Of a stretch of 64,000 nt of DNA, positions 47,077 to 55,614 are shown piece after piece (position 1 is the stretch's first letter; the number at the start of each line of letters is the position of its first letter). The DNA lies in NCBI GenBank assembly GCA_021848465.1, contig JAJZUP010000002.1, forward strand, positions 186,001 through 250,000, given 5' to 3'. The notes beneath the pieces are model-generated. The model did not search any database. It saw only the letters and a program-made list of their open reading frames with translations, and was not told where the DNA came from. Made by a program: the position numbers and the translations under genes. This DNA is from Pseudomonadota bacterium (GTDB lineage: Bacteria > Pseudomonadota > Gammaproteobacteria > Burkholderiales > Gallionellaceae).

Positions 47077-48192
47077 ATGAAATTTCTGGTGGCAACAGCA
47101 CAACCTTCCGATAGCGAAACGATCAGTACGCTGCTAGCCGCTCATGGCCATGAGGAAATACAGGCAGACACCGGCGCCAGGGTAGTGGATGCCCTGCGCG
47201 ACTCCCCGGATTTCGTTATTCTTGAAGCTCAACTGCCGGGCATCAGCGGTTTTGAGTGTTGCCGCCTCATCAAGAAGAATGACAAAGCCCGGCATATCCA
47301 GGTCATCATCCTGATGCCAGGCAATGACTTGACCGCCTGGGCGCGCTTCGCCGAAAGCGGGGCGGATGACTTTATCGAATTGCCGCTCCGCCCGCACATC
47401 CTCAAGAGCAAACTTAAACTGCTGACCCGCATCCACGATTTATACCAGCGACTGGACGCAAACCACAGGCATGCCGAGCAGGAAATCCGGCTAGCCAAGC
47501 ACATGTTCGATTCAATCACCAAAAGGCAGCCCAAGGAGATTGAATTCCTGCACTTCTGGAACCTGTCGGCCGGACACTTTTGCGGCGACTTGTTCATATT
47601 CGATCACACACCGCAAAACGACCTGCATATTTTCCTGGGAGATTTCACCGGCCACGGACTATCGGCTGCGATCGGCGCGCTTCCGGTTTCGGACTTGTTC
47701 TTCTCCATGACTGGCAATGGCGCATCACTCGCTGAAACCATGAGCGCCATCAATACCCGCCTGTATGAAATCATGCCCACCGGCAAATTCTGCTCGGCCG
47801 CCATGCTGAAACTCAGCGCCGATGGACAGAAAGTGGAAATCTGGAACGGCGGACTCCCCCCCATCCTGCTCGTGGATAACAAATTCGCCATCCATGAGCA
47901 ATGTGCATCGTTCCACCTGCCACTGGGAATCAGCAGCCCGGATGATTTTGATGCCGGCACACAGACATTCGAACTCGACTCCACCCACGCCGTCGTCTTG
48001 TACAGCGATGGCCTGACTGAGGCACAAAACACGCTGGGCGAAGACTTTGGCAACCAGCGGCTCGCCAATGCCATCGCACGCAAGAACAAGAGCCATCCGG
48101 TTTTCAGCAAGATCCAGCTCAGTGTACTGGCATTCCTGGAAGGGCTCGAGCCCCATGACGACATTTCGCTTGCGGTAATACAGACCTCTTGA
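47077..48192 (+). CDS. PP2C-type (RsbU/SpoIIE) phosphatase with a degenerate receiver domain
   Basis: 371 residues. Residues 1-120 have the receiver fold, but the acidic pair is lost (FLVATAQ), the phospho-acceptor Asp is Glu (FVILEAQLPGISGFE) and the conserved Lys is Leu (FIELPLRP). The C-terminal phosphatase domain (about 150-371) keeps its metal-binding aspartates: AGHFCGDLFIFD, LGDFTGHGLSAAIGALP, YSDGLTEA and HDDISLAV. It probably dephosphorylates an anti-sigma-antagonist-type protein; none is nearby. ATG 47077 has GGAG seven bases upstream and is preferred to ATG 47047 and 47065. The GGDEF-EAL gene begins seven bases downstream, so they are co-transcribed. Confidence 0.9.
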   Translation: MKFLVATAQPSDSETISTLLAAHGHEEIQADTGARVVDALRDSPDFVILEAQLPGISGFECCRLIKKNDKARHIQVIILMPGNDLTAWARFAESGADDFIELPLRPHILKSKLKLLTRIHDLYQRLDANHRHAEQEIRLAKHMFDSITKRQPKEIEFLHFWNLSAGHFCGDLFIFDHTPQNDLHIFLGDFTGHGLSAAIGALPVSDLFFSMTGNGASLAETMSAINTRLYEIMPTGKFCSAAMLKLSADGQKVEIWNGGLPPILLVDNKFAIHEQCASFHLPLGISSPDDFDAGTQTFELDSTHAVVLYSDGLTEAQNTLGEDFGNQRLANAIARKNKSHPVFSKIQLSVLAFLEGLEPHDDISLAVIQTS

Positions 48193-48199
48193 ACGCGCA

Positions 48200-50647
48200 A
48201 TGAGCAAACGCAATAACGAAATCGTCAGCCTGCTGGAAACCTTGCGGCAGCAGACCAATGAGCTGCTGGCCAACCAGATGTTGTATAACGAGCTGGTGGA
48301 AAAAAATACCGATGGGCTCCTGGTTCTGGATGAGGACGGCATCATACGGTTTGCCAACCGCATGGCCGCCGCCATGTTTAATTTCAAGAAATCGAAAAAG
48401 CTGGAAGGCGAGCTTTTTGCATTCACACCGGATCCGGACCAGGTCAAGGAAATCGAAATCGCCAATCCTGAAAACGTGCTCACGGTCGAAATGCGGGCAG
48501 TCTGGATCGAGTGGGAGTCACGCCCGGCCAAACTGGTGATCCTGCGCAACACCTCTGAGCGCAACAAGATCAGGGCTTCGCTGCAAAAGACCAGTGAAAG
48601 CCTGAAAAGCCTGGTCAATGCTTCGCCGCTTGCCATCATCGTGATTGACATCGGCAAGAAGGTCACGATCTGGAGCAAGGCAGCAGAAGATATTTTCGGT
48701 TGGACCGAGAGCGAAACGCGGGGCAAACCCTTCCCTTGGCCGGACACCGAACTGGAAGAAATATACGAGTGCACGCTCGCCGGGGAGTCCGTCATGAAAC
48801 GTGAAATATCCGGCACGTATGACCTGTATAAACTGAATAAAGTTTTCAACCTGTGGAGCACCCTGCTGAACGGCAGCACGCCCTCTTCCGGGAGCGTCAT
48901 GCTGATGATCGCTGACATCACCGAAAGCCGCTTGCAGAAGCGCCAGATGGAAATGGAATTGCTCAGAAGCGAAGAGCGCTTCCGCATCGCGCTCAGCAAT
49001 TCGCCCGTATCGGTCAGCACCCAGGATACCCAGTTTCGCTACACCTGGGCACACAACCCGTTTGCAGGAATCATGGAAGAATCCCTGCTGGGGAAAACCG
49101 ACAGCGAATTGTTCACTAGCGAGGACGCCGCCCAACTCCTCGAACTGAAATCCGGCGCGCTGCAATCCGGCAGCAAGAGCCGGCACGAAATCAAGTTACA
49201 ACAATCCGGGCAGCTCTATTTCTACGACTTGTCCATTGAGCCGTTACAGGATGAAACCGGCTATATCACCGGCATCGCATGTGCAGCAACTGACGTTTCC
49301 GCATTACGGCATACCGAATCAAAGGCGGCCTTCGCGCTGCATCACGACAGTCTCACCGGGCTGCCTAACCGCACCCTGTTCCATGATCGCCTCAAGCAAA
49401 CCCTGTCACTGGCACAACGCACAAACCAGCATTTCGCCCTCATCCATTGCGGAGTCGACCAGTTCAAAATCATCAACCAGGGATTCGGCCACCTGACGGG
49501 CGATCGCATCCTGCTCGAAATCGGCAAGCGCCTTGCCACCGTGATGTACGAAATCGACACAATCGCCAGGGTGGGCGGTGACGAATTCCTGATTCTGGTA
49601 AGCAACATCCAGGATAGCCAGGACGCCGCTTCGATCGTGAAGAAAGTGATTGCCACCTTCCATCAGTCCTTCCTGGTTGAAGCGCAGGAAATCTACCTGA
49701 CTGCGAGCGTTGGGGTATCCGTTTATCCCAATGACGGCATGCTGGCTGACGACCTGCTGCGCAATGCGGATATTGCAATGCACCGGGCCAAGGAGGACCT
49801 GGGGCGCGGCAATTACCAGTTCTTCTGCGCAAACATGCATTCAAGAACCCGCGACATACTGACACTGGAACGCGACCTGCACAAAGCCATCCAGCAGCAT
49901 GAATTCCGTCTTCATTTCCAGCCACAATTCCATTTCAGCAAAAATGAGGTTGCCGGAGTCGAAGCGCTGCTACGCTGGCCGCACCCGGAGCGCGGCAATG
50001 TGCCACCATCGGAATTCATTCCGGTCGCGGAAAATAGCGGGCTGATCGTTGAAATAGGGGACTGGGTGCTGCGCGCAGCCTGCCTGCAGCATCGCGAGTG
50101 GCTGGATGCCGGATTGCCACCGGTGCGCATTGCAGTCAACCTGTCGGCCCGGCAATTCCTTGATGACACCCTCATCGAAAGAGTTGCCGCCGCCCTTGAC
50201 CTGAGCGGCATGGACGCCCGGTACCTTGAGCTTGAACTTACCGAAAGCATGTTGCTGCGCAACGCAGAAACCACCCTGTCGATATTGAACGAGTTCAAAA
50301 AAATGGGGGTAAGACTGTCTATCGACGATTTCGGCACCGGTTACTCCTCCTTGAGTTACCTGAAACGCTTCCCGCTTGACACGCTGAAAATCGACCGCTC
50401 GTTCGTGACGGATCTTGGAACCCACGCCGACAATGGGGCGATCGCCCTTGCCATCATTGCCATGGCTCATGCGCTCGAACTTGAAGTGGTGGCCGAAGGG
50501 GTCGAGAACACAGCGCAGCTCGCACTCCTGAAAGCAGCCGGGTGCGACATGATCCAGGGCTACTACTTCAGCAAACCTCTGCCGGCCGGCGACTGCCAGA
50601 CCTTCCTGCAACAACTGCAAACGACTGCGGAGCTGAGCCTGGACTGA
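48200..50647 (+). CDS. PAS-PAS-PAS-GGDEF-EAL protein, probably a phosphodiesterase
   Basis: 815 residues, cytoplasmic. Three PAS-like domains (about 25-115, 130-240 and 255-370) precede GGDEF and EAL. The GGDEF motif RVGGDEF is kept, but the first metal-binding Asp of the D-x-D-x-F-K segment is Gly (HCGVDQFKIINQ) and the following ND is NQ, so cyclase activity is doubtful and GTP-binding regulation more likely. The EAL domain is complete: VEALLRWPHP, ELTESMLLRN, IDDFGTGYSSLSYLKRF, VVAEGVE and IQGYYFSKPL. It should degrade c-di-GMP. It pairs with the upstream PP2C gene. Confidence 0.92.
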   Translation: MSKRNNEIVSLLETLRQQTNELLANQMLYNELVEKNTDGLLVLDEDGIIRFANRMAAAMFNFKKSKKLEGELFAFTPDPDQVKEIEIANPENVLTVEMRAVWIEWESRPAKLVILRNTSERNKIRASLQKTSESLKSLVNASPLAIIVIDIGKKVTIWSKAAEDIFGWTESETRGKPFPWPDTELEEIYECTLAGESVMKREISGTYDLYKLNKVFNLWSTLLNGSTPSSGSVMLMIADITESRLQKRQMEMELLRSEERFRIALSNSPVSVSTQDTQFRYTWAHNPFAGIMEESLLGKTDSELFTSEDAAQLLELKSGALQSGSKSRHEIKLQQSGQLYFYDLSIEPLQDETGYITGIACAATDVSALRHTESKAAFALHHDSLTGLPNRTLFHDRLKQTLSLAQRTNQHFALIHCGVDQFKIINQGFGHLTGDRILLEIGKRLATVMYEIDTIARVGGDEFLILVSNIQDSQDAASIVKKVIATFHQSFLVEAQEIYLTASVGVSVYPNDGMLADDLLRNADIAMHRAKEDLGRGNYQFFCANMHSRTRDILTLERDLHKAIQQHEFRLHFQPQFHFSKNEVAGVEALLRWPHPERGNVPPSEFIPVAENSGLIVEIGDWVLRAACLQHREWLDAGLPPVRIAVNLSARQFLDDTLIERVAAALDLSGMDARYLELELTESMLLRNAETTLSILNEFKKMGVRLSIDDFGTGYSSLSYLKRFPLDTLKIDRSFVTDLGTHADNGAIALAIIAMAHALELEVVAEGVENTAQLALLKAAGCDMIQGYYFSKPLPAGDCQTFLQQLQTTAELSLD

Positions 50648-50660
50648 ACACAGCCCCCGA

Positions 50661-50690
50661 TTAACAAATCTGTCATGAAAAATTGTTAAC
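50661..50690 (+). promoter_or_regulatory. possible PhoB binding region upstream of phoU
   Basis: CTGTCAT at 50670-50676 is a perfect Pho-box half site, followed by an A-rich spacer and a weak second half (TTGTTAA) at two bases more than the usual spacing. The same stretch is framed by the inverted repeat TTAACAA/TTGTTAA. Confidence 0.3.
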
Positions 50691-50726
50691 GTGCCCAGTC
50701 GGTCTGAACCTTGGAAAGATGCAGCT

Positions 50727-51410
50727 ATGGAATACCCCGGACACACCTCAACCCTTTTTGATGGCGAACTGATGTCGGCATACGCCAGCGTCACAAAGAT
50801 GGCAGCAACTGTTGCAAGACAGCTCAACACCGCCATGGGCGCATTGAATGACGGCAATCCGGCTCCGCTGCAGCAAGTATTTGATGACGGCGACCTGGTT
50901 GACTCAATGGAAGTATCATTAGACGAACAGTGCACTGAAATCCTGGTGCGCCGCCAACCGACTGCGAACGACCTCAGGCTGGTTTCAGCCATCATCAAGA
51001 CCATCAATGATCTTGAGCGCATCGGCGACGAATCGGAGAACATTGCCCGCGCGGTACAACTGGTTGCACAAAAGCAGCCCTACCAGTTGCCTTGCCGCTC
51101 GCAGATCAACTTTGTGGCGCAAATTGCGATCGGTATGCTGAAAGCAGCGATGGAATCGTTCGACGCAATGGATGCCGCCTCCGCCCGCAAGGTGGGCCAC
51201 CGGGATGCGCTGATCGACGAGGAATTCAATGCCATCATGCGCCACCTGGTGGCATACATGATGGAGGAAACCAGCGATCTTGCCACCACCCTGCAGATTG
51301 TGTTCATCACGCGTACACTTGAAAACATCAGCAACCACGCCCGGAATATTTCCGAATATGTCATCTACCTCGTGGAGGGGCGAGAAGCGCGGAACTACTG
51401 CACCATCTGA
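50727..51410 (+). CDS. phoU: phosphate-signalling protein PhoU
   Basis: 227 residues, all helical, with two PhoU repeats (about 15-100 and 120-210) and the acidic metal-cluster motifs (E/DxxxD: LVDSMEVSLDEQC, LIDEEFNAIMRHL, and DLERIGDESENIAR, LENISNHARNISE). PhoU links the Pst transporter to PhoR-PhoB control of the phosphate response. pst and phoBR genes are not nearby. ATG 50727 has GGAAAG upstream; an in-frame ATG at 50691 is rejected. It opens a run of membrane lipid-modifying genes. Confidence 0.94.
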   Translation: MEYPGHTSTLFDGELMSAYASVTKMAATVARQLNTAMGALNDGNPAPLQQVFDDGDLVDSMEVSLDEQCTEILVRRQPTANDLRLVSAIIKTINDLERIGDESENIARAVQLVAQKQPYQLPCRSQINFVAQIAIGMLKAAMESFDAMDAASARKVGHRDALIDEEFNAIMRHLVAYMMEETSDLATTLQIVFITRTLENISNHARNISEYVIYLVEGREARNYCTI

Positions 51411-51531
51411 TCCGCCGTCATCAGGCTGTCACATCACTCCTCTATCGTGCGAAAAGTTTCCGCTACGGTTCTCCACGTGTACGGACAGTCATTACCAACC
51501 GTTCCGAAACCAACAACCAGCGCACATACGC

Positions 51532-52416
51532 ATGCCAGACACCGCCGCCCGAACATCTTTCCACAGCCACTTGCATTTTCCGCTGGTCATGCTGCGTTGC
51601 GTGCGTTTTATCCTGCACCTGTTGCTGGGCATCGCGCTTTCGGTTGTGTACCCATGGCTGCAGCGCAGACACCAGCAAAGAATCCTGCGCAACTGGTCCG
51701 CACAACTGCTCGGCATCTTCAATATCAGCATCACGCTCAATGCCGACAAACCCTGGCCTGAGCACGGCCCCGGCCTGATCGTGTGCAACCATGTTTCATG
51801 GCTCGACATCTTTGCACTCAATGCCATTGAGCCGATGCGTTTCGTCGCCAAATCGGAAGTGCGCAACTGGCCTGTCATCGGCTGGTTATGCGTACGCGCC
51901 AATACGCTGTTCATCGAGCGCGGAAAAGCGCGGTCGGCAGCCCGGGTCAACGCCGAAATGGTCGCACTGCTCGGCGCCGGCGAATTACTTGCCATTTTCC
52001 CGGAGGGCACCACCACCGACGGGAAACAGCTCGCGCATTTCCACGCTTCGCTACTCCAGCCCGCACTGGATGCACAAGTCCCGGTCATGCCGGTCGCACT
52101 CCGCTACCAGGATAAGTGCGGTGCGCATAGCACGATTCCCGCCTACATTGGCGACACCTCATTCATTTCCTCATTGTGGAGCTTGCTGAATGCGGACGAA
52201 CTGCATGTGCAGGTAGCCATCATGCCCGCCATCTGCAATCACGAGTTGCCGCGGCGCGAAATGAGTACCCAGGCACACCGGCAAGTCGCCCTGGCTCTGC
52301 AAGCCCTGCACAATTCCCCGGCACAGGCCGCTTATGAACCACTGCCTGACGGCGCCCCCGGCATGCACTTCCGTTCCCTCTACAGCCTGCTGATCCATCT
52401 GCCGCTCGATAAATAA
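51532..52416 (+). CDS. 1-acylglycerol-3-phosphate acyltransferase family (PlsC/OlsA-like)
   Basis: 294 residues. An N-terminal hydrophobic segment (FILHLLLGIALSVVYPWL) anchors it in the membrane. The catalytic motif is NHVSWLD (His-x4-Asp) near residue 85, followed by FIERGKAR and the substrate motif FPEGTTTDG. It transfers an acyl chain to a lysolipid acceptor. Next to an OlsB-like gene, it may act as OlsA, which makes ornithine lipid from lyso-ornithine lipid, or be a bifunctional PlsC. ATG 51532 is the likely start, ATG 51589 an alternative; neither has a strong ribosome binding site. A CTGTCAC word lies at 51426-51432 upstream. Confidence 0.88.
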   Translation: MPDTAARTSFHSHLHFPLVMLRCVRFILHLLLGIALSVVYPWLQRRHQQRILRNWSAQLLGIFNISITLNADKPWPEHGPGLIVCNHVSWLDIFALNAIEPMRFVAKSEVRNWPVIGWLCVRANTLFIERGKARSAARVNAEMVALLGAGELLAIFPEGTTTDGKQLAHFHASLLQPALDAQVPVMPVALRYQDKCGAHSTIPAYIGDTSFISSLWSLLNADELHVQVAIMPAICNHELPRREMSTQAHRQVALALQALHNSPAQAAYEPLPDGAPGMHFRSLYSLLIHLPLDK

Positions 52417-52526
52417 TCCGGCCTTGCCTGCACGTCCGCCTGGTTTAACCAATTCTTAATAAGCCTTTAATCGACCGGCAACATCCCCCTTCTATCCTGC
52501 TGGCGTCACACACAGAGGAGAGTTGC

Positions 52527-53291
52527 ATGTTAGATTTGATCCAGCAGCACGGCAGTGAACAAAAACGCAAGCTGGCCTTCAGTCTCGCCCGCACCGGCAG
52601 CGAGGTGGAAGAGGCCCAGCGCATCCGCTTCAAGGTATTCGCGGAAGAGATGGGCGCCACGCTTCCCAGTGCCGACACCGGCCTCGACATAGACCGCTTC
52701 GACCGCTACTGCGACCACTTGCTGGTGCGCGACCTGAATGAAAACAAGGTGGTCGGAACCTACCGCATCCTGCCGCCGGAGCAGGCTGTCAATGCAGGCG
52801 GCTACTACTCCGAAACCGAGTTCGATATTTCACGCCTGGACAACTTGCGCGACCGCATGGTCGAAGTCGGGCGTTCCTGCGTGCATCAGGATTATCGCGA
52901 CGGGGCGACCATCACCCAGCTCTGGAGCGGACTTGCCGACTACATCGGCAAGCATAGCCATGAGTATATGATCGGCTGTGCCAGCATCAGCATGAGCGAC
53001 GGCGGCCACTACGCCGCCAGCGTCTACAACAAGGTAAACCGGCTGCACGCGGCGCCTTCCGAATACCGCGTTTTCCCGCACTGCCGCCTGCCGCTGGAAG
53101 CGTTGAATCAGGAAATGGATGTGATCATCCCGCCACTGATCAAGGGTTACCTGCGTCTGGGCGCCTATGTCGCCGGCGAACCGGCTTGGGATCCGGATTT
53201 CAACTGTGCCGACTTGTTCATCCTCATGCCGGTATCGCGCATGAATGAGCGTTATGCGCGCCACTTCATGAAGCGCTCATCCCAGGCTTGA
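52527..53291 (+). CDS. olsB: OlsB-like N-acyltransferase (GNAT fold)
   Basis: 254 residues. It opens with the acyl-homoserine-lactone-synthase-like motif EEAQRIRFKVFAEEMGATLPSA and continues with DRFDRYCDHLLVRD, VVGTYRILPP and VEVGRSCVHQDYR, the pattern of OlsB (L-ornithine N-alpha-acyltransferase) and related 'haemolysin' proteins. OlsB makes lyso-ornithine lipid, a phosphorus-free membrane lipid made under phosphate limitation in many bacteria. GAGGAGAG precedes ATG 52527. It follows the OlsA-like gene by 110 bases and ends at a strong terminator. The amino acid head group cannot be fixed from sequence. Confidence 0.85.
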   Translation: MLDLIQQHGSEQKRKLAFSLARTGSEVEEAQRIRFKVFAEEMGATLPSADTGLDIDRFDRYCDHLLVRDLNENKVVGTYRILPPEQAVNAGGYYSETEFDISRLDNLRDRMVEVGRSCVHQDYRDGATITQLWSGLADYIGKHSHEYMIGCASISMSDGGHYAASVYNKVNRLHAAPSEYRVFPHCRLPLEALNQEMDVIIPPLIKGYLRLGAYVAGEPAWDPDFNCADLFILMPVSRMNERYARHFMKRSSQA

Positions 53292-53309
53292 ACCAGGCTT
53301 CCTCCCCTG

Positions 53310-53335
53310 CGCGCGCATTTTGCGCGCGTTTTTTT
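53310..53335 (+). terminator. rho-independent terminator after olsB-like gene
   Basis: An eight-base-pair stem of alternating C/G (53310-53317 with 53321-53328), TTT loop, followed by seven T residues. Confidence 0.9.
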
Positions 53336-53383
53336 ATTCCCGATTTATTCAAATTTGATGCGGCAGAAGCGCCACCATGCCGA

Positions 53384-54328
53384 CTATTCCTGTCCAAATA
53401 CGGCGAACTGATTCTTCCCGGACTTCTTGGCCAGGTACATGGCGTTGTCGGCCGACGTCAGCAGCGAATCGATATCCTCCGCATGCTCGGGATATTCCGC
53501 GATGCCGATACTGGCCGAAATGCTGGAAATGGTTTTCTTGCCGAACTCATAGGGCACGCGCAAGGTGCCGAGTATGCGGTGAGCCACGGTCATGGCCCGC
53601 TCCAGGTCGGACTCCAGCAGGACAATCACAAATTCGTCCCCGCCCAGGCGGGCCGCCGTATCGCCTTCACGCAAGCAACCAGCCAGCCGCTCGGCCACCT
53701 CCTTCAGCAAACGGTCACCGATTGCATGCCCATAGGTATCGTTCACCGGCTTGAAGCCGTCCAGGTCGATAAACAATAATGAGATGGCCCGCAGTGCGCG
53801 GTTCGAAACGGATATGGCCTGGTTGAGGCGGTCCATCAGCAATGTCCGGTTGGGCAATCCGGTCAACTGGTCGAAATGCGCCAACCCGAACAAATGCTTC
53901 TGCTTTCTGGACGTCATTTCATTCAGCAAGTCGTAGCCGTTGGCCATGCCGTAGTAGCGTTTTTCCTTGGTGATGATGAAGCCGCTTACCATGTGCTCCA
54001 TCCCGGCATCGAGGATGATGCGCGCCACATCCTCAATGCCAGTGCTGCGATCCACCACGATAGGGTTTTCATCCATCAGGTTCGTGATCGGTTTTTTCCC
54101 TTTCAGCTCCTTCACATACTGCTTGCTGAAATACTCGGTCAGGTCATGACGCACGACTATCCCGACCGGCCGCCCCTTGTCGTTGACCACCGGGATGGCA
54201 TACAGCTTCTTGTTTTCATGAAACTGTTCAAGCACCTTGATGCAGCTCGTAGACTCATGCACTGCCGGAATCTCCCGCAGCAAATGCTCTACTGTTGCAT
54301 TGCCTGTTTCTGCCTGTTCATCAGCCAT
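53384..54328 (-). CDS. CBS-pair diguanylate cyclase
   Basis: 314 residues, cytoplasmic. Two CBS motifs (about 15-70 and 85-140, AIPVVNDKGRPVGIVVRHDL and the EDVARIILDAGMEHMVSGFIITKE segment) form an adenosine-nucleotide-sensing pair. The GGDEF domain follows: metal site IDLDGFKPVND, RLGGDEFVIVLL and REGD inhibitory site, all intact. It probably ties c-di-GMP synthesis to energy state (AMP/ATP) or to a ligand of the CBS domain. ATG 54328 has GGGG five bases upstream; a GTG two codons earlier is possible. A small membrane protein gene lies 46 bases upstream in the same direction. Confidence 0.92.
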   Translation of the reverse strand: MADEQAETGNATVEHLLREIPAVHESTSCIKVLEQFHENKKLYAIPVVNDKGRPVGIVVRHDLTEYFSKQYVKELKGKKPITNLMDENPIVVDRSTGIEDVARIILDAGMEHMVSGFIITKEKRYYGMANGYDLLNEMTSRKQKHLFGLAHFDQLTGLPNRTLLMDRLNQAISVSNRALRAISLLFIDLDGFKPVNDTYGHAIGDRLLKEVAERLAGCLREGDTAARLGGDEFVIVLLESDLERAMTVAHRILGTLRVPYEFGKKTISSISASIGIAEYPEHAEDIDSLLTSADNAMYLAKKSGKNQFAVFGQE

Positions 54329-54374
54329 AGCCACCCCAGTTCAATATCCGACCTTGTCGCGGATATAATCCAGC

Positions 54375-54557
54375 TCAAACATTTGCAATCACGAAAAACT
54401 CTGCACCAAACGAAACCAGGAATCCTGCAACCCAGGCCACGCAGTCCGCCACAGTTTGCTCCGTGCTTTCGCCGGGCACCTTGCTCAGCAAAATTCCCGC
54501 CGTCAGAACTCCGCTCCCCGCCAGCAACAACCAGAATGCATCAATCAAGTAAGCCAT
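54375..54557 (-). CDS. small two-helix membrane protein
   Basis: 60 residues with two hydrophobic segments (about 4-26 and 38-58), joined by an acidic loop (KVPGESTEQT). The very strong ribosome binding site GGGAGG, six bases before ATG 54557, supports it being real. No family is recognised. Its position just upstream of the CBS-GGDEF gene, in the same direction, suggests co-transcription. It might anchor or modulate that protein, but this is a guess. Confidence 0.6.
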   Translation of the reverse strand: MAYLIDAFWLLLAGSGVLTAGILLSKVPGESTEQTVADCVAWVAGFLVSFGAEFFVIANV

Positions 54558-54752
54558 CCCGACCTCCCTTCGTTAACCATATCCGCAACCATGCTTTTGT
54601 TGCACTTAGCACTCTAGTTAAACGGTATTGCATTTTCATGATGGCAAGATGAAATATCGATGACGCCCGGGACAAATTGCTGGCCATTCGATGCACTTTT
54701 CCTGGCTCATGACGAAAGCGCAACATTTCATTAACGGCACAGCAATATTTAC

Positions 54753-54776
54753 CTGTCATGCTTTTCCGCATGAGCA
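54753..54776 (+). promoter_or_regulatory. Pho-box half site upstream of the plcP-like gene
   Basis: CTGTCAT at 54753-54759, about 80 bases before the plcP-like start. A second half at the usual 11-base spacing is not recognisable, so this is only suggestive. Confidence 0.2.
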
Positions 54777-54837
54777 AACATCATATCAACCAGGCCAAGC
54801 AAAGAACCGGCCGCCGTAAAGCGGATCGAGCGTAACC

Positions 54838-55611
54838 ATGCAACAGGTCCGCTCAATCTTTCTTTCGGACATCCATCTCGGCACCAAAGCCTGCCAGGCA
54901 AACGCCCTGCTCGAATTCCTCAAGGGATACGCATCGGAACATGTCTTCCTGCTCGGGGATATTGTCGACCTGTGGGCAATGAAGCGCAGCGGCGTGCACT
55001 GGTCCCCCGCGCAAAATACCTTCGTGCAGAAAATGTTGCGCCGCTCGCGCCATGGCGAAAAAGTATTCTTCATTCCCGGCAACCATGACGAAGCCATCCG
55101 CGAATATATCGGCACCTCGTTTGGCAATGTCGTTGTCGCGCACGATTACATCCATGTTGCTGCGGATGGCCGCCAGTATCTGTTGGTACATGGCGATGAG
55201 TTCGACCAGGTTACCCGGCACCACAAATGGGTTGCCATCCTCGGCGACAAGGCTTACGAGCTGCTGGTCAGCCTGAACATCTACTTGTCCTGGCTGCGCC
55301 GCACCCTGAAGCGACCCGGCTATTGGTCGCTGGCCGGGTACGCAAAACGCAAGGTCAAGACTGCCGTCAACTTCATCTTCAATTTCGAAGACGCTGTCCT
55401 GCACCATGTACGCGAACGCAAGCTCGATGGAGTGATTTGCGGACACATCCACTGGCCGATGCTCAAGGAGGTGGACGGGCTGTTTTACATCAATTGCGGC
55501 GACTGGGTCGACAGTTGCACCGCCATCATCGAACACCTGGATGGACGCATGGAGCTGATCAGCTGGAATGGCCAGCAGCACGCCGTGCCCCGGACAGCGG
55601 ATAACGGATAA
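54838..55611 (+). CDS. PlcP-like metallophosphoesterase (phospholipase C type)
   Basis: 257 residues of the calcineurin-like fold: FLSDIHLGTKACQ, LLGDIVDLWAMKRS, IPGNHDE, LVHGDEFDQV and CGHIHWP carry the two-metal ligands. It would often be annotated as LpxH (UDP-diacylglucosamine hydrolase). However, the LGDIVDLWxxKRS, HGDEFDQVTRHHKW and YINCGDWVDSCTAIIEH segments fit better, from memory, with PlcP, the enzyme that removes phosphate head groups from phospholipids under phosphate starvation to release diacylglycerol. DgkA follows after three bases and a GT4 glycosyltransferase after that, as in plcP-agt operons. LpxH remains the main alternative. Confidence 0.85.
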   Translation: MQQVRSIFLSDIHLGTKACQANALLEFLKGYASEHVFLLGDIVDLWAMKRSGVHWSPAQNTFVQKMLRRSRHGEKVFFIPGNHDEAIREYIGTSFGNVVVAHDYIHVAADGRQYLLVHGDEFDQVTRHHKWVAILGDKAYELLVSLNIYLSWLRRTLKRPGYWSLAGYAKRKVKTAVNFIFNFEDAVLHHVRERKLDGVICGHIHWPMLKEVDGLFYINCGDWVDSCTAIIEHLDGRMELISWNGQQHAVPRTADNG

Positions 55612-55614
55612 AAC

